Source: Rhizobium sp. CF080
GTDB lineage: Bacteria; Pseudomonadota; Alphaproteobacteria; Rhizobiales; Rhizobiaceae
Direction: 5' to 3'
Length of the DNA: 64,000 nucleotides
NCBI RefSeq assembly: GCF_000282095.2
Contig: NZ_AKKC02000002.1
Span: 682,001 to 746,000, forward strand
Part shown: piece after piece, positions 8,887-21,130 of the stretch
How positions within the stretch are numbered: position 1 is the first letter of the stretch
Layout: every line of letters begins with the position of its first letter
Program-made: the position numbers and the translations under genes
The notes under the pieces: generated by a model
Databases searched by the model: none
What the model saw: the letters and a program-made list of their open reading frames with translations, nothing else
What the model was told of the DNA's origin: nothing

Positions 8887-9825
8887 ATGGAGCAGCGTGA
8901 ATTGATGGTGCGGGCCGCGTGGCTCTATCACGTGGAGGGACTGACCCAGCAGCAGATCTCGGAGCGGATGAACATCACCCGGCGGCGGGTGAACGAGATC
9001 CTTTCGGAAGCGCTGGAATCGGGCGTCGTGAGGATCAGTTTCGATTCCGTGCTGGCGGAAAGCGTGGAGCTGGAAGCGAAGCTGCGCAAGCGCTTCGGCC
9101 TGCTCGACGCGGTCGTCATTCCGACACCGGGCGATGCGGCACTTCTCCATTCGGTGCTCGGGCGCGGGGCGGCCGGTTTTCTCGGGCGGCTGATCCAGAC
9201 GCAGAAACCCGCCTCGATCGGCGTCGGCTGGGGCTCGACGCTGCGCGAGACGATCCAGCACATTCCGTCGCTCAACGAACCGCAGATCAAGGTGCGCTCG
9301 ATGATGGGCGGGTTGACGCAGGGCTCCGAGATCAACACGTTCGAGATCGTTCGCGGCTTCGCGCAGGTGCTGAACGCCCAGTGCCGCTATTTCGTGGCGC
9401 CGATCTATGCCGAGAGCCCGGAATCGCGCGATGCGATCATTTCGCAGGCGGTGTTCCAGCGGACGTTCAGGCAGATCTGCGAGGTGGATGTCGCCTATTT
9501 GAGCGTCGGCGACGTATCGCAGCAATCGCTGCAGGTGCGCTACGGTCTGCCCGAAGGCATGACCGAGCAGATCCTCAAAAAAGCCGGCGCGGTCGGCGAC
9601 CTGATGGGCCGTTATCTCGATGCCAACGGCAAGGAGATCGACCATCCGCTCAACCGTCAGGTGCTGGCACCCGAGATGCAAGACTTCCGGCGGATCGGCT
9701 GCCGCATCGTCGCGTCAGGCGGGGCACACAAGCACAAGATCCTGCAGGCGGTAGCGCGGAGCGGGCTGATCAACGTGCTGATCACCGATGCCGACAGCGC
9801 CAAGGCGATGCTGGCGGCGAAGTGA
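8887..9825 (+). CDS. SorC/DeoR-family sugar-binding transcriptional regulator
   Basis: A 312-residue regulator with an N-terminal helix-turn-helix (about 19-41, LTQQQISERMNITRRRVNEI) and a C-terminal sugar-phosphate-sensing domain of the SorC type (about 55-310), with motifs SIGVGWGSTLRETI and VASGGAHKHKILQAVARSG. SorC proteins typically sense a phosphorylated sugar or polyol and control a neighbouring transport operon. The gene is divergent from the ugpB-like operon, making it the likely local regulator in place of or beside PhoB control. The ATG at 8887 is preferred over an upstream GTG at 8857. It converges with the mutase gene, leaving three bases between stops. Confidence 0.85.
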   Translation: MEQRELMVRAAWLYHVEGLTQQQISERMNITRRRVNEILSEALESGVVRISFDSVLAESVELEAKLRKRFGLLDAVVIPTPGDAALLHSVLGRGAAGFLGRLIQTQKPASIGVGWGSTLRETIQHIPSLNEPQIKVRSMMGGLTQGSEINTFEIVRGFAQVLNAQCRYFVAPIYAESPESRDAIISQAVFQRTFRQICEVDVAYLSVGDVSQQSLQVRYGLPEGMTEQILKKAGAVGDLMGRYLDANGKEIDHPLNRQVLAPEMQDFRRIGCRIVASGGAHKHKILQAVARSGLINVLITDADSAKAMLAAK

Positions 9826-9828
9826 CCG

Positions 9829-14002
<4,174 letters not shown>

Positions 14003-14003
<1 letters not shown>

Positions 14004-14377
14004 CAGACCTCCAGGACGTCTTCGAAAGCCTGGGGGAAGTTTTTCCGCGCCAGGCTCTCGTTGATACGCAACATCGCCTGGTAGGAGGCGGGGTCGAACG
14101 TGCGGTCTGCCGGGATCACCTCCCGCCCCAGCAAACGCGACAATCTCTCGCCATCGAGATTGCCGCGCTCAAAGGGTTCCGCTCCAAAATAATGCCAAAG
14201 GGAATGCATGAAGGCGGTATCGGCCAGAGCAACCGTCTGATCCCGGCTGAGATGGCGCGGCCATTGTCCCAACACCGTCACCTTGGGATTCGCCCGGCGA
14301 ATGGTGAACTGCCACTGCGTTCCAGTTAAACCCGACGGAAAGCCACGATGTTTGGTCATTTCGGGGATTTTGGGCAT
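14003..14377 (-). CDS. Small conserved-context protein of unknown function between pccB and pccA
   Basis: A 124-residue soluble protein with no signal peptide or membrane segment. I do not recognise a domain. Visible features are a basic N-terminal stretch (GLTGTQWQFTIRRANPKVTVLGQWPRHLS) and a Trp/His-containing middle (SLWHYFGAEPF). GGAG lies just before two adjacent ATG codons (14380 and 14377). The stop overlaps the pccA start by TGATG, so it is surely translated with the carboxylase. The position between the two subunit genes suggests a role in the carboxylase complex, but nothing in the sequence proves it. Confidence 0.75.
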
Positions 14378-14423
14378 CATGGTCTCCTCGGGTATTTCAT
14401 GGCTGCTGCCGCTGTTGGGGGCA

Positions 14424-15956
14424 TTACAACGGGATCGTGTCGTGTTTTTTCCAATGCGTCGTCACCTGCTTGTTGCGCAGCGAGGCGAACGCGCGGGCGA
14501 TACGGCGGCGAGACGAATGCGGCATGATCACCTCGTCGATGAAGCCGCGTTCGGCTGCCACAAACGGATTGGCGAAACGCTCTTCATATTCCTTGGTGCG
14601 CGCGGCGATCTTGTCCGCATCGCCGAGTTCCGAGCGATAGAGGATTTCGGTGGCTCCCTTGGCTCCCATGACGGCGATCTCGGCGGTCGGCCAGGCGTAG
14701 TTGAAATCGGCGCCGATATGTTTCGAGGCCATGACGTCATAGGCGCCGCCATAGGCTTTGCGGGTGATCAGCGTCACCATCGGAACGGTCGCCTCGGAAT
14801 AGGCAAAGAGTAGTTTCGCGCCATGCTTGATGACGCCGCCATATTCCTGCGCGACGCCGGGCAGGAAGCCCGGCACATCGACCAGCGTCAGGATCGGGAT
14901 CGAGAAGGCATCGCAGAATCGCACGAAACGGGCCGCCTTTCGGGAACTGTCGATATCGAGGCAGCCGGCGAGCACCATCGGCTGGTTGGCGACGACGCCG
15001 ACCGTCTGGCCTTCGAGGCGAAGGAAGCCGGTGATGATGTTCCTCGCATAGGCTTCCTGGATCTCGAAAAAATCGCCCTCGTCGGCGATCGCGAGGATCA
15101 GTTCCTTCATGTCGTAGGGTTTTGCAGCGCTATCCGGGATCAGGCTGTCGAGGCGGTTTTCGATGCGGGCCGGATCGTCGTGGAAGGGGCGGACCGGCGG
15201 TTTTTCGCGGTTGTTCAAGGGCAGGAAGTCGAAGAGCTGGCGGACGGCTTCGAGCGCCTCGATATCGTTCTCGAAGGCGGCATCGGCGACCGAGGATTTT
15301 TTCGTGTGGGTGCCCGCGCCGCCGAGCTCTTCGGCGGTGACGATCTCGTTGGTGACGGTCTTCACCACGTCGGGGCCGGTGACGAACATGTAGGATGAAT
15401 CGCGCACCATGAAGATGAAGTCGGTCATGGCAGGCGAATAGACCGCGCCGCCCGCGCAGGGCCCCATGATGACAGAAATCTGCGGCACGACGCCGGAGGC
15501 TTCGGCATTGCGGCGAAAAACTTCCGCGTAGCCGGCGAGCGAGGCAACGCCTTCCTGGATGCGCGCGCCGCCGGAATCGTTCAGCCCGATCACCGGCGCG
15601 CCGACGCGCACGGCCATGTCCATGATCTTGCAGATTTTCTGGGCATGGGTTTCCGACAGCGAGCCGCCGAGAACCGTAAAGTCCTGGGAAAAGACGTAGA
15701 CCTGGCGGCCGTTGATCGTGCCCCAGCCGGTAACGACGCCGTCGCCCGCGACCTTCTGTTCGGCCATGCCGAAATCGACCGCCCGGTGGGTGACATACAT
15801 GTCGAACTCCTCGAAGGAGCCCTCGTCGAGCAGGACCTCGATGCGCTCGCGCGCCGTCAGCTTGCCCTTGGCATGCTGCGCCTCGATGCGCTTTTCGCCG
15901 CCGCCGAGCCTTGCCTCCGCCCGTCGTTTTTCGACCTCTCCCAGAACTGCTCGCAT
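14424..15956 (-). CDS. pccB: Propionyl-CoA carboxylase beta subunit (carboxyltransferase)
   Basis: A 510-residue carboxyltransferase subunit with two crotonase-like halves. Motifs include [19 protein letters not shown] and [13 protein letters not shown] in the first half, and [29 protein letters not shown] and [11 protein letters not shown] in the second. It transfers carboxybiotin to propionyl-CoA. The ATG at 15956 is chosen because GGGAG lies six bases upstream and the resulting [15 protein letters not shown] matches the family start; a frame from 15983 has no ribosome site. It is the first gene of the pccB-orf-pccA-bhbA operon. 46 bp separate it from the small gene. Confidence 0.95.
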   Translation of the reverse strand: MRAVLGEVEKRRAEARLGGGEKRIEAQHAKGKLTARERIEVLLDEGSFEEFDMYVTHRAVDFGMAEQKVAGDGVVTGWGTINGRQVYVFSQDFTVLGGSLSETHAQKICKIMDMAVRVGAPVIGLNDSGGARIQEGVASLAGYAEVFRRNAEASGVVPQISVIMGPCAGGAVYSPAMTDFIFMVRDSSYMFVTGPDVVKTVTNEIVTAEELGGAGTHTKKSSVADAAFENDIEALEAVRQLFDFLPLNNREKPPVRPFHDDPARIENRLDSLIPDSAAKPYDMKELILAIADEGDFFEIQEAYARNIITGFLRLEGQTVGVVANQPMVLAGCLDIDSSRKAARFVRFCDAFSIPILTLVDVPGFLPGVAQEYGGVIKHGAKLLFAYSEATVPMVTLITRKAYGGAYDVMASKHIGADFNYAWPTAEIAVMGAKGATEILYRSELGDADKIAARTKEYEERFANPFVAAERGFIDEVIMPHSSRRRIARAFASLRNKQVTTHWKKHDTIPL

Positions 15957-16090
15957 GTTTGCTCCCGGTATTCTCTTGGGCATTACTTAGCGTCTTGCGG
16001 GCCTACGGGAAACCGCGGAACGCGCATCTATACGAATTGATAAGAGCGCGAGCCGGAAAATGCAAAATGCTCGAACGCTCATGGCGCCGA

Positions 16091-16987
16091 TCAAAGCGCC
16101 GTTTCGTCGGAATTCGTCTTGATGATGTTGATGAAGGCTTCGGCCGTCCAGGAGAGCGGTGCGCCGGGCATGGTGATGATACCGTAGTCGGCCACCTTGT
16201 CCGGCAGGAAAGGCCGCATGGCGATCGCGTCGCTGCGGAAGAATTCGGCGATCAGCGACGGCACGATGGCGATGCCAAGGCCTTGCGCCGCGCAGGCGCA
16301 GGCGGTTTCGACCGAATGGACTTCGAGGCTGCAGCGGTAGCTCGGCACCATGCGGCGCAGCTCGTGTTCCAGCTCGTTGCGGTTGATGCGCTGCCGGCCG
16401 AGCAGGATCAGGTCGTTGCGGGCGAGATCGTTGACATCGATCGCCTGCTTGGCCGCCAGCGGATGGCCGGCAGGCATGACGCAGGTCGTGCCGCTGGTGA
16501 AGAGCGGGCGGGTGTCGAAGGAATGTTCCTCCGGCGGCAGGCGGACGAAGCCGAGATCGGCGACCCGGCCGCGCACCATCCGCTCGATCGCATCATAGGG
16601 GCCGCTGAGGATTTCAACCGTCACCCGCGGATGATCGGCCTTGAAGCGGGCGAGGATCGGCGGCAGCATGGTGGTCGCCAGGCTGTGCGGGAAGGCGACA
16701 CGGATGAGCGCCTCCCCAAAAGCTCCCGAGCGGACGTCGCCGACCTTGACGCGCAACCGGGCGACGCTCTGGGCGACGTCATCCACCTCGTCGACCAGCA
16801 AATGCGCTTCCGGCCGCGGGATCAGCCGGCCCTTGTCGCGCAGGAAAAGCTCGCGGCCGATCTCTTCTTCCAGCGAGGCAAGCTGGCGGCTGATCGCCGA
16901 CTGCGACAGGCCGAGTTGGGCAGCGGCCGCCATGGTCGAGCCGGTATCCATGATCGTCTTGAAGATTTCGAGCTGCTTGAAATTCAT
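16091..16987 (-). CDS. LysR-family transcriptional regulator
   Basis: A 298-residue LysR regulator. The winged helix-turn-helix is at about 1-60 (FKQLEIFKTIMDTGSTMAAAAQLGLSQSAISRQLASLEEE) and the effector-binding domain at about 90-290. It is divergent from the peptide-type importer operon, which is the standard arrangement for a LysR regulator and its target. The effector is probably the imported compound or a breakdown product. The gene has the same orientation as pccB but is separated from it by 134 bp in which I see nothing else. Confidence 0.88.
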   Translation of the reverse strand: MNFKQLEIFKTIMDTGSTMAAAAQLGLSQSAISRQLASLEEEIGRELFLRDKGRLIPRPEAHLLVDEVDDVAQSVARLRVKVGDVRSGAFGEALIRVAFPHSLATTMLPPILARFKADHPRVTVEILSGPYDAIERMVRGRVADLGFVRLPPEEHSFDTRPLFTSGTTCVMPAGHPLAAKQAIDVNDLARNDLILLGRQRINRNELEHELRRMVPSYRCSLEVHSVETACACAAQGLGIAIVPSLIAEFFRSDAIAMRPFLPDKVADYGIITMPGAPLSWTAEAFINIIKTNSDETAL

Positions 16988-17052
16988 GCCGCGATCCTAC
17001 GGAAGGCGGCGGCGAACACAAGCGAAGACATCGAACAGGGTTCCCGCACACA

Positions 17053-17074
17053 AAACGCATAGGATCATGCGTTT
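17053..17074. promoter_or_regulatory. Perfect 8-bp inverted repeat, candidate LysR operator
   Basis: AAACGCAT-AGGATC-ATGCGTTT is a perfect dyad in the 211-bp divergent region between the LysR gene and the importer operon. It is 66 bp from the LysR start. A related half-site string, CGCGCATAATATTGCGCAT, follows directly (17075-17093). LysR proteins bind dyads with T-N11-A geometry in such positions. The rest of the divergent region shows only the leader ORF. Confidence 0.5.
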
Positions 17075-17148
17075 CGCGCATAATATTGCGCATCCTCCCC
17101 GGCTCGCTATCGTCGGCGTCAACTAAGAGAAAAAAGGGAACGTCTTTC

Positions 17149-17202
17149 ATGAAAATTCTCTGTCCCTGCGGGACAAAGGGTAAGCGGGAGCGCACGCTAT
17201 GA
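17149..17202 (+). CDS. 17-residue leader ORF upstream of the importer operon
   Basis: ATG at 17149 is preceded by AAAAAAGGGAA and opens a 17-codon frame, MKILCPCGTKGKRERTL. Its stop TGA (17200-17202) overlaps the dppB-like ATG as ATGA. The frame contains a small perfect hairpin TGTCCC-TGC-GGGACA (17160-17174). The arrangement would couple translation of the first permease gene to the leader. It could be a regulatory leader peptide or an accidental frame; it has no recognisable homology. Confidence 0.45.
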   Translation: MKILCPCGTKGKRERTL

Positions 17203-18173
17203 CGGTTTTCGTCATCCGCCGCTTCCTGCAGAGCATCGCCGTCCTGATCGTGACCGCGGTGATCGTCTTCATCGGCATCTATGCGATCGGCGATCCGGCC
17301 GAGATGCTGATCGCCCCGGATGCGAGCCCCGCGGAACGCGCCCAGGTGGTCGCCTCGCTCGGCCTCGACAAGCCGCTCTGGGAACAGTTCTTCACCTTTG
17401 CCTGGAACGCGCTCCACGGCGACCTCGGCCGTTCCTTCGTCTTCAACCGCCCCTCCATCGCGCTCATCTTCGAACGCCTGCCGGCGACGCTGGAACTGAC
17501 GCTGACCGGCCTCGTCTTCGCGCTGGTGCTCGGCATTCCGCTCGGCCTCGTGTCCGGCCTGAAGCCGAACAGCCCCACCGACGAAGTGATCATGACCGGC
17601 TCGATCTTCGGCTTCTCGCTGCCGAGCTTCTGGCAGGGCATGATGCTGATCATGATCTTTTCCGTCTGGCTCGGCTGGCTGCCGTCGACCGGGCGCGGGC
17701 AGATGGGCGAGTTCCTCGGCATCCGTTCGAGCCTGTTCACGCTGGACGGCCTGACGCACCTCATCCTGCCGGCGATCAATCTGTCGCTCTTCAAGCTGTC
17801 GCTGGTGATCCGCCTGACCCGCACCGGCGTGCGCGAGACCATGCCGCTCGATTTCGTGAAATTCGCCCGCGCCAAGGGCGTTTCCGAGCGCCGCATCGTC
17901 TTCGTGCATGTGTTCAAGAACATCCTGATCCCACTGATCACCGTGATCGGCCTGGAACTCGGCAGCATGCTGGCCTTTGCGGTCGTCACCGAGACGATCT
18001 TCGCCTGGCCGGGGATCGGCAAGCTGCTGATCGACAGCATCATGCGGCTCGACCGGCCGGTCGTGGTCGCCTACCTGCTGGTCATCGTCAGCCTGTTCAT
18101 CTTCATCAATTTCGTGGTCGATGTGCTTTATTCGCTGGTCGATCCGCGCGTCCGGCTGGGAGGCGCCCAATGA
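17199..18173 (+). CDS. dppB: Peptide-type ABC permease (DppB-like)
   Basis: A 324-residue inner-membrane permease of the DppB/OppB class with about six membrane segments, an N-terminal segment IRRFLQSIAVLIVTAVIVFIGI and a BPD-transport domain from about residue 95. The EAA loop reads KFARAKGVSERRIVFVHVFKN. A GGGAG site is eight bases before the ATG. It forms the pore with the DppC-like protein, whose start overlaps its stop (ATGA). Substrates of the class include di- and oligopeptides, nickel, glutathione and opines, so dppB names the class and not a proven substrate. Confidence 0.85.
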   Translation: MTVFVIRRFLQSIAVLIVTAVIVFIGIYAIGDPAEMLIAPDASPAERAQVVASLGLDKPLWEQFFTFAWNALHGDLGRSFVFNRPSIALIFERLPATLELTLTGLVFALVLGIPLGLVSGLKPNSPTDEVIMTGSIFGFSLPSFWQGMMLIMIFSVWLGWLPSTGRGQMGEFLGIRSSLFTLDGLTHLILPAINLSLFKLSLVIRLTRTGVRETMPLDFVKFARAKGVSERRIVFVHVFKNILIPLITVIGLELGSMLAFAVVTETIFAWPGIGKLLIDSIMRLDRPVVVAYLLVIVSLFIFINFVVDVLYSLVDPRVRLGGAQ

Positions 18174-19069
18174 ACGCCCGCGCCCTATTCGCCGAAGACA
18201 TGCTGCTTGGCCGGCTGGTTTTCGGCATTTCCCGCAGCCCGAAGGCGGTCGTGGCCGCCGTCGTCTGTATCATCCTGCTGTTTGCCGCGGTCATCGGGCC
18301 CTATCTCACGCCCCAGAACCCGTTCGATCTCGCGGTCCTCGACATCCTCGATTCCAAGCTGCCGCCTGGTTCACAAAGCATGGACGGCATGAACTACTGG
18401 CTCGGCACCGACGGCCAGGGCCGCGACATGTTCTCGGCGATGATCTATGGGTTGCGCACCAGCCTCGGGGTCGGCGTGTTCTCCGGCATCGTCGCGCTTC
18501 TGGTCGGCACAGTGCTCGGGCTGATCGCCGCCTATTTCGGCGGGCGTATCGACACGCTGATCATGCGGGTCGTCGACCTGATGCTCGGTTTTCCGACCAT
18601 TCTCGTGGCGCTGATGCTGCTGGCGCTTCTCGGCCAAGGCCTCTGGAAGGTGATCTTCGCGCTGATCCTGGTGCAGTGGGCGACATTTGCCCGCGCCGTC
18701 AGGAGCGCCGCGCTTGTCGAAAAGAACAAGGATTATGTCGAGGCGGCGGTGACGCTCGGGATCGGCACACCGCGCATCCTCATTGGCCATATCCTGCCGA
18801 ACTGTCTGCCGCCGCTGATCGTCATCGGCATGCTGCAGGTGGCGAACGCCATTTCGGCCGAGGCGACGCTTTCCTTCCTCGGCATCGGCCTGCCGATCAC
18901 CGAGCCGTCGCTCGGGCTGCTGATCGCCAACGGCTACCAGCTTCTGATGTCCGGCGAATACTGGATCAGCGTCTATCCGGGCGTGCTGCTGCTCGTGCTG
19001 GTCTTCTCGATCAATATCGTCGGCGACCGGCTGCGCGAAGTCCTCAACCCCCGACTGGGTGAAAGGTGA
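18170..19069 (+). CDS. dppC: Peptide-type ABC permease (DppC-like)
   Basis: A 299-residue partner permease of the DppC/OppC class. It has the family N-terminal segment, the periplasmic motif YWLGTDGQGRDMFSAMIYGLRTSL and the EAA loop DYVEAAVTLGIGTPRILIGHILPN. About six membrane segments are visible. It overlaps dppB by ATGA and the following ATPase gene starts within or just after its stop. The periplasmic motif GTDxxGRD is diagnostic for the class. Confidence 0.86.
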   Translation: MNARALFAEDMLLGRLVFGISRSPKAVVAAVVCIILLFAAVIGPYLTPQNPFDLAVLDILDSKLPPGSQSMDGMNYWLGTDGQGRDMFSAMIYGLRTSLGVGVFSGIVALLVGTVLGLIAAYFGGRIDTLIMRVVDLMLGFPTILVALMLLALLGQGLWKVIFALILVQWATFARAVRSAALVEKNKDYVEAAVTLGIGTPRILIGHILPNCLPPLIVIGMLQVANAISAEATLSFLGIGLPITEPSLGLLIANGYQLLMSGEYWISVYPGVLLLVLVFSINIVGDRLREVLNPRLGER

Positions 19070-19074
19070 GCGCG

Positions 19075-20046
19075 ATGACACCCGTCCTCGAAGTCAAAAA
19101 CCTTTCCACCCATTTCATGACCCGCCGCGGCGTGCTGAAGGCCGTCGACGACGTGAGCTTCACGGTCGGTGAGCGCGAGATCGTCGGCCTGGTCGGCGAA
19201 TCCGGCTCCGGCAAGTCGATCACCGGCTTCTCGATCCTCGGCCTCGTCGATCCGCCCGGCCGGGTGGTCAGTGGCCAGATCCTGTTCAACGGCGAAGACC
19301 TGCTGACGAAGTCCCCAACAGCCATGCGGGCCATCCGTGGCAAGCGCATCGCGATGATCTTCCAGGATCCGATGATGACGCTGAACCCGGTTCTCTCGGT
19401 CGCCACCCAGATGATCGAGACCGTGCAGGCGCATGACCGGGTTTCGCGCGCAGAAGCCCGTGCGCGGTCGCGCGATGCGCTCGGCCTTGTCGGCATTCCC
19501 TCGCCGGAAGAGCGGCTCGATTCCTATCCGCACCAGTTTTCCGGTGGCATGCGCCAGCGTGTGGCGATCGCCATCGCGCTTCTGCACCGGCCGGACCTGA
19601 TCATCGCCGACGAACCGACGACGGCGCTCGATGTGACGATCCAGTCGCAGATCCTGTTCGAGATCAAGCGGCTGGCTGCCGAATTCGGCATGGCGCTGAT
19701 CTGGATCAGCCACGACCTCGGCGTTGTCGCCGCACTCGCGGACCGGATCATGGTCATGTATGCGGGCCGGATCGTCGAGGCGGGCCAGGTCGACGGCGTG
19801 CTGACAGCGCCCCGCCATCCCTATACGTCCGGCCTGCTCAGCGCCGTGCCCGCCGCCGTGCCGCGTGGAGAGCCGCTCCGGCCGATCCCCGGTTTCGCGC
19901 CGTCGCCGCTGTCGCGTCCCTCCGGCTGCGCCTTCCGCGACCGTTGCGCCCGCGCCACCGATCTCTGCGCCACCGAACCGATGCTGGAGATCGCCGCCGG
20001 CCGCGAGTTCCGCTGCTTCCACCCCCATCTCTGGAGCGCCGCATGA
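19075..20046 (+). CDS. dppD: Peptide-type ABC ATP-binding protein (DppD-like)
   Basis: A 323-residue ATPase with Walker [11 protein letters not shown], signature [12 protein letters not shown], Walker [14 protein letters not shown] and the C-terminal oligopeptide-transporter extension with clustered cysteines ([14 protein letters not shown]), which bind an Fe-S cluster in characterised relatives. The ATG at 19075 has AGGTG six bases upstream; a GTG at 19066 overlapping the dppC stop is the alternative. It pairs with the DppF-like ATPase that overlaps its stop. Confidence 0.87.
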   Translation: MTPVLEVKNLSTHFMTRRGVLKAVDDVSFTVGEREIVGLVGESGSGKSITGFSILGLVDPPGRVVSGQILFNGEDLLTKSPTAMRAIRGKRIAMIFQDPMMTLNPVLSVATQMIETVQAHDRVSRAEARARSRDALGLVGIPSPEERLDSYPHQFSGGMRQRVAIAIALLHRPDLIIADEPTTALDVTIQSQILFEIKRLAAEFGMALIWISHDLGVVAALADRIMVMYAGRIVEAGQVDGVLTAPRHPYTSGLLSAVPAAVPRGEPLRPIPGFAPSPLSRPSGCAFRDRCARATDLCATEPMLEIAAGREFRCFHPHLWSAA

Positions 20047-21110
20047 CGAACCCGATCGTGGAAGCCGTGCCACTTGTAGAAGCAGTGGATGTCAGCCGGC
20101 GGTTTTCCCGCAAGCTCGACTATGCGGAAAAGATCGCCAATCTGTTCGGCGCCGGGCTTGAGGAAAAGACCGTGCATGCGGTCGATGAGGTCAACCTCGC
20201 CGTCTATCCGGGGGAGGTGGTCGGCCTGGTCGGCGAATCCGGCTGCGGGAAATCGACGCTCGGCCGGGTGATGGCGGGCATCATGCCGGCGAGCGGCGGC
20301 GAGGTGCGCTGGAAGGGCCAGCCACTGACCTCCCTGCAGGGCGACGACAAACGCGCCATGCGGCTTTCCGCCCAGATGATCTTCCAGGACCCGATGTCGA
20401 CGCTCAATCCGCGCAAGCGGGTGATCGACCTGATCGGCGAAGCGCCCAAAGTGCATGGCATCGTCAAGGGTCGCGAGATGCGCGACTATGTCGCTTCGCT
20501 CGCCGAGCGCGTCGGTCTCGATGCCACTTATCTCGACCGCTATCCGCACCAGTTCTCCGGCGGCCAGCGGCAGCGCATCGGCATTGCCCGGGCGCTGGCG
20601 GTGAAGCCGAAGCTGCTCGTCTGCGACGAATCCGTCGCCGCCCTCGATGTGTCGATCCAGGCGCAGATCCTCAACCTGTTCATGGACCTGAAACGGGAAT
20701 TCGGGCTGACCTATCTGTTCATCAGCCACGATCTCGGCGTGGTGAAACATATCTGCGACCGGGTGGTCGTCATGTATCTCGGCCGCGTCGTCGAAATCGC
20801 GACGCCGGACGAGCTCTTCGACAATCCGAAACACCCCTATACCCAGGCGCTGATCCGCGAACTGCCGTCGGTCAGTGACCGCCGCCGGGTGTTCACGCCG
20901 ATCAAGGGCGAGATCCCCTCACCGCTCCATCCACCACCGGGATGCCATTTCCATCCCCGCTGTCCGATGGCCTTCGACCGTTGCCGCGTGGAACGGCCGG
21001 CCTTGAAGGAAAACGCGGCCAAGGTCGCTGGTCGTCATGTCAGTGCCTGCCACCTGAACGATCTTGCCGCCAACCAGACAACAAATGCCACGGCCGAACC
21101 GGCCATCTAA
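20043..21110 (+). CDS. dppF: Peptide-type ABC ATP-binding protein (DppF-like)
   Basis: A 355-residue ATPase with Walker A GESGCGKSTL, signature FSGGQRQRIGIA, Walker B LLVCDESVAALDV, and a C-terminal domain with CHFHPRCPMAFDRC. The start is set at the ATG in the ATGA overlap with the DppD-like gene. An in-frame extension back to 19944 would read through the upstream gene and is rejected. The two ATPases form the usual DppDF heterodimer. The binding-protein gene follows after 20 bp. Confidence 0.87.
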   Translation: MTNPIVEAVPLVEAVDVSRRFSRKLDYAEKIANLFGAGLEEKTVHAVDEVNLAVYPGEVVGLVGESGCGKSTLGRVMAGIMPASGGEVRWKGQPLTSLQGDDKRAMRLSAQMIFQDPMSTLNPRKRVIDLIGEAPKVHGIVKGREMRDYVASLAERVGLDATYLDRYPHQFSGGQRQRIGIARALAVKPKLLVCDESVAALDVSIQAQILNLFMDLKREFGLTYLFISHDLGVVKHICDRVVVMYLGRVVEIATPDELFDNPKHPYTQALIRELPSVSDRRRVFTPIKGEIPSPLHPPPGCHFHPRCPMAFDRCRVERPALKENAAKVAGRHVSACHLNDLAANQTTNATAEPAI

Positions 21111-21130
21111 AAACGAAGGGAACAGATATA

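Noticed and set aside
16779-18170. A 463-codon minus-strand frame running from the dppB-like gene into the LysR gene.
   Set aside because: It is antisense to the permease and out of frame with the LysR gene; composition is that of a shadow.
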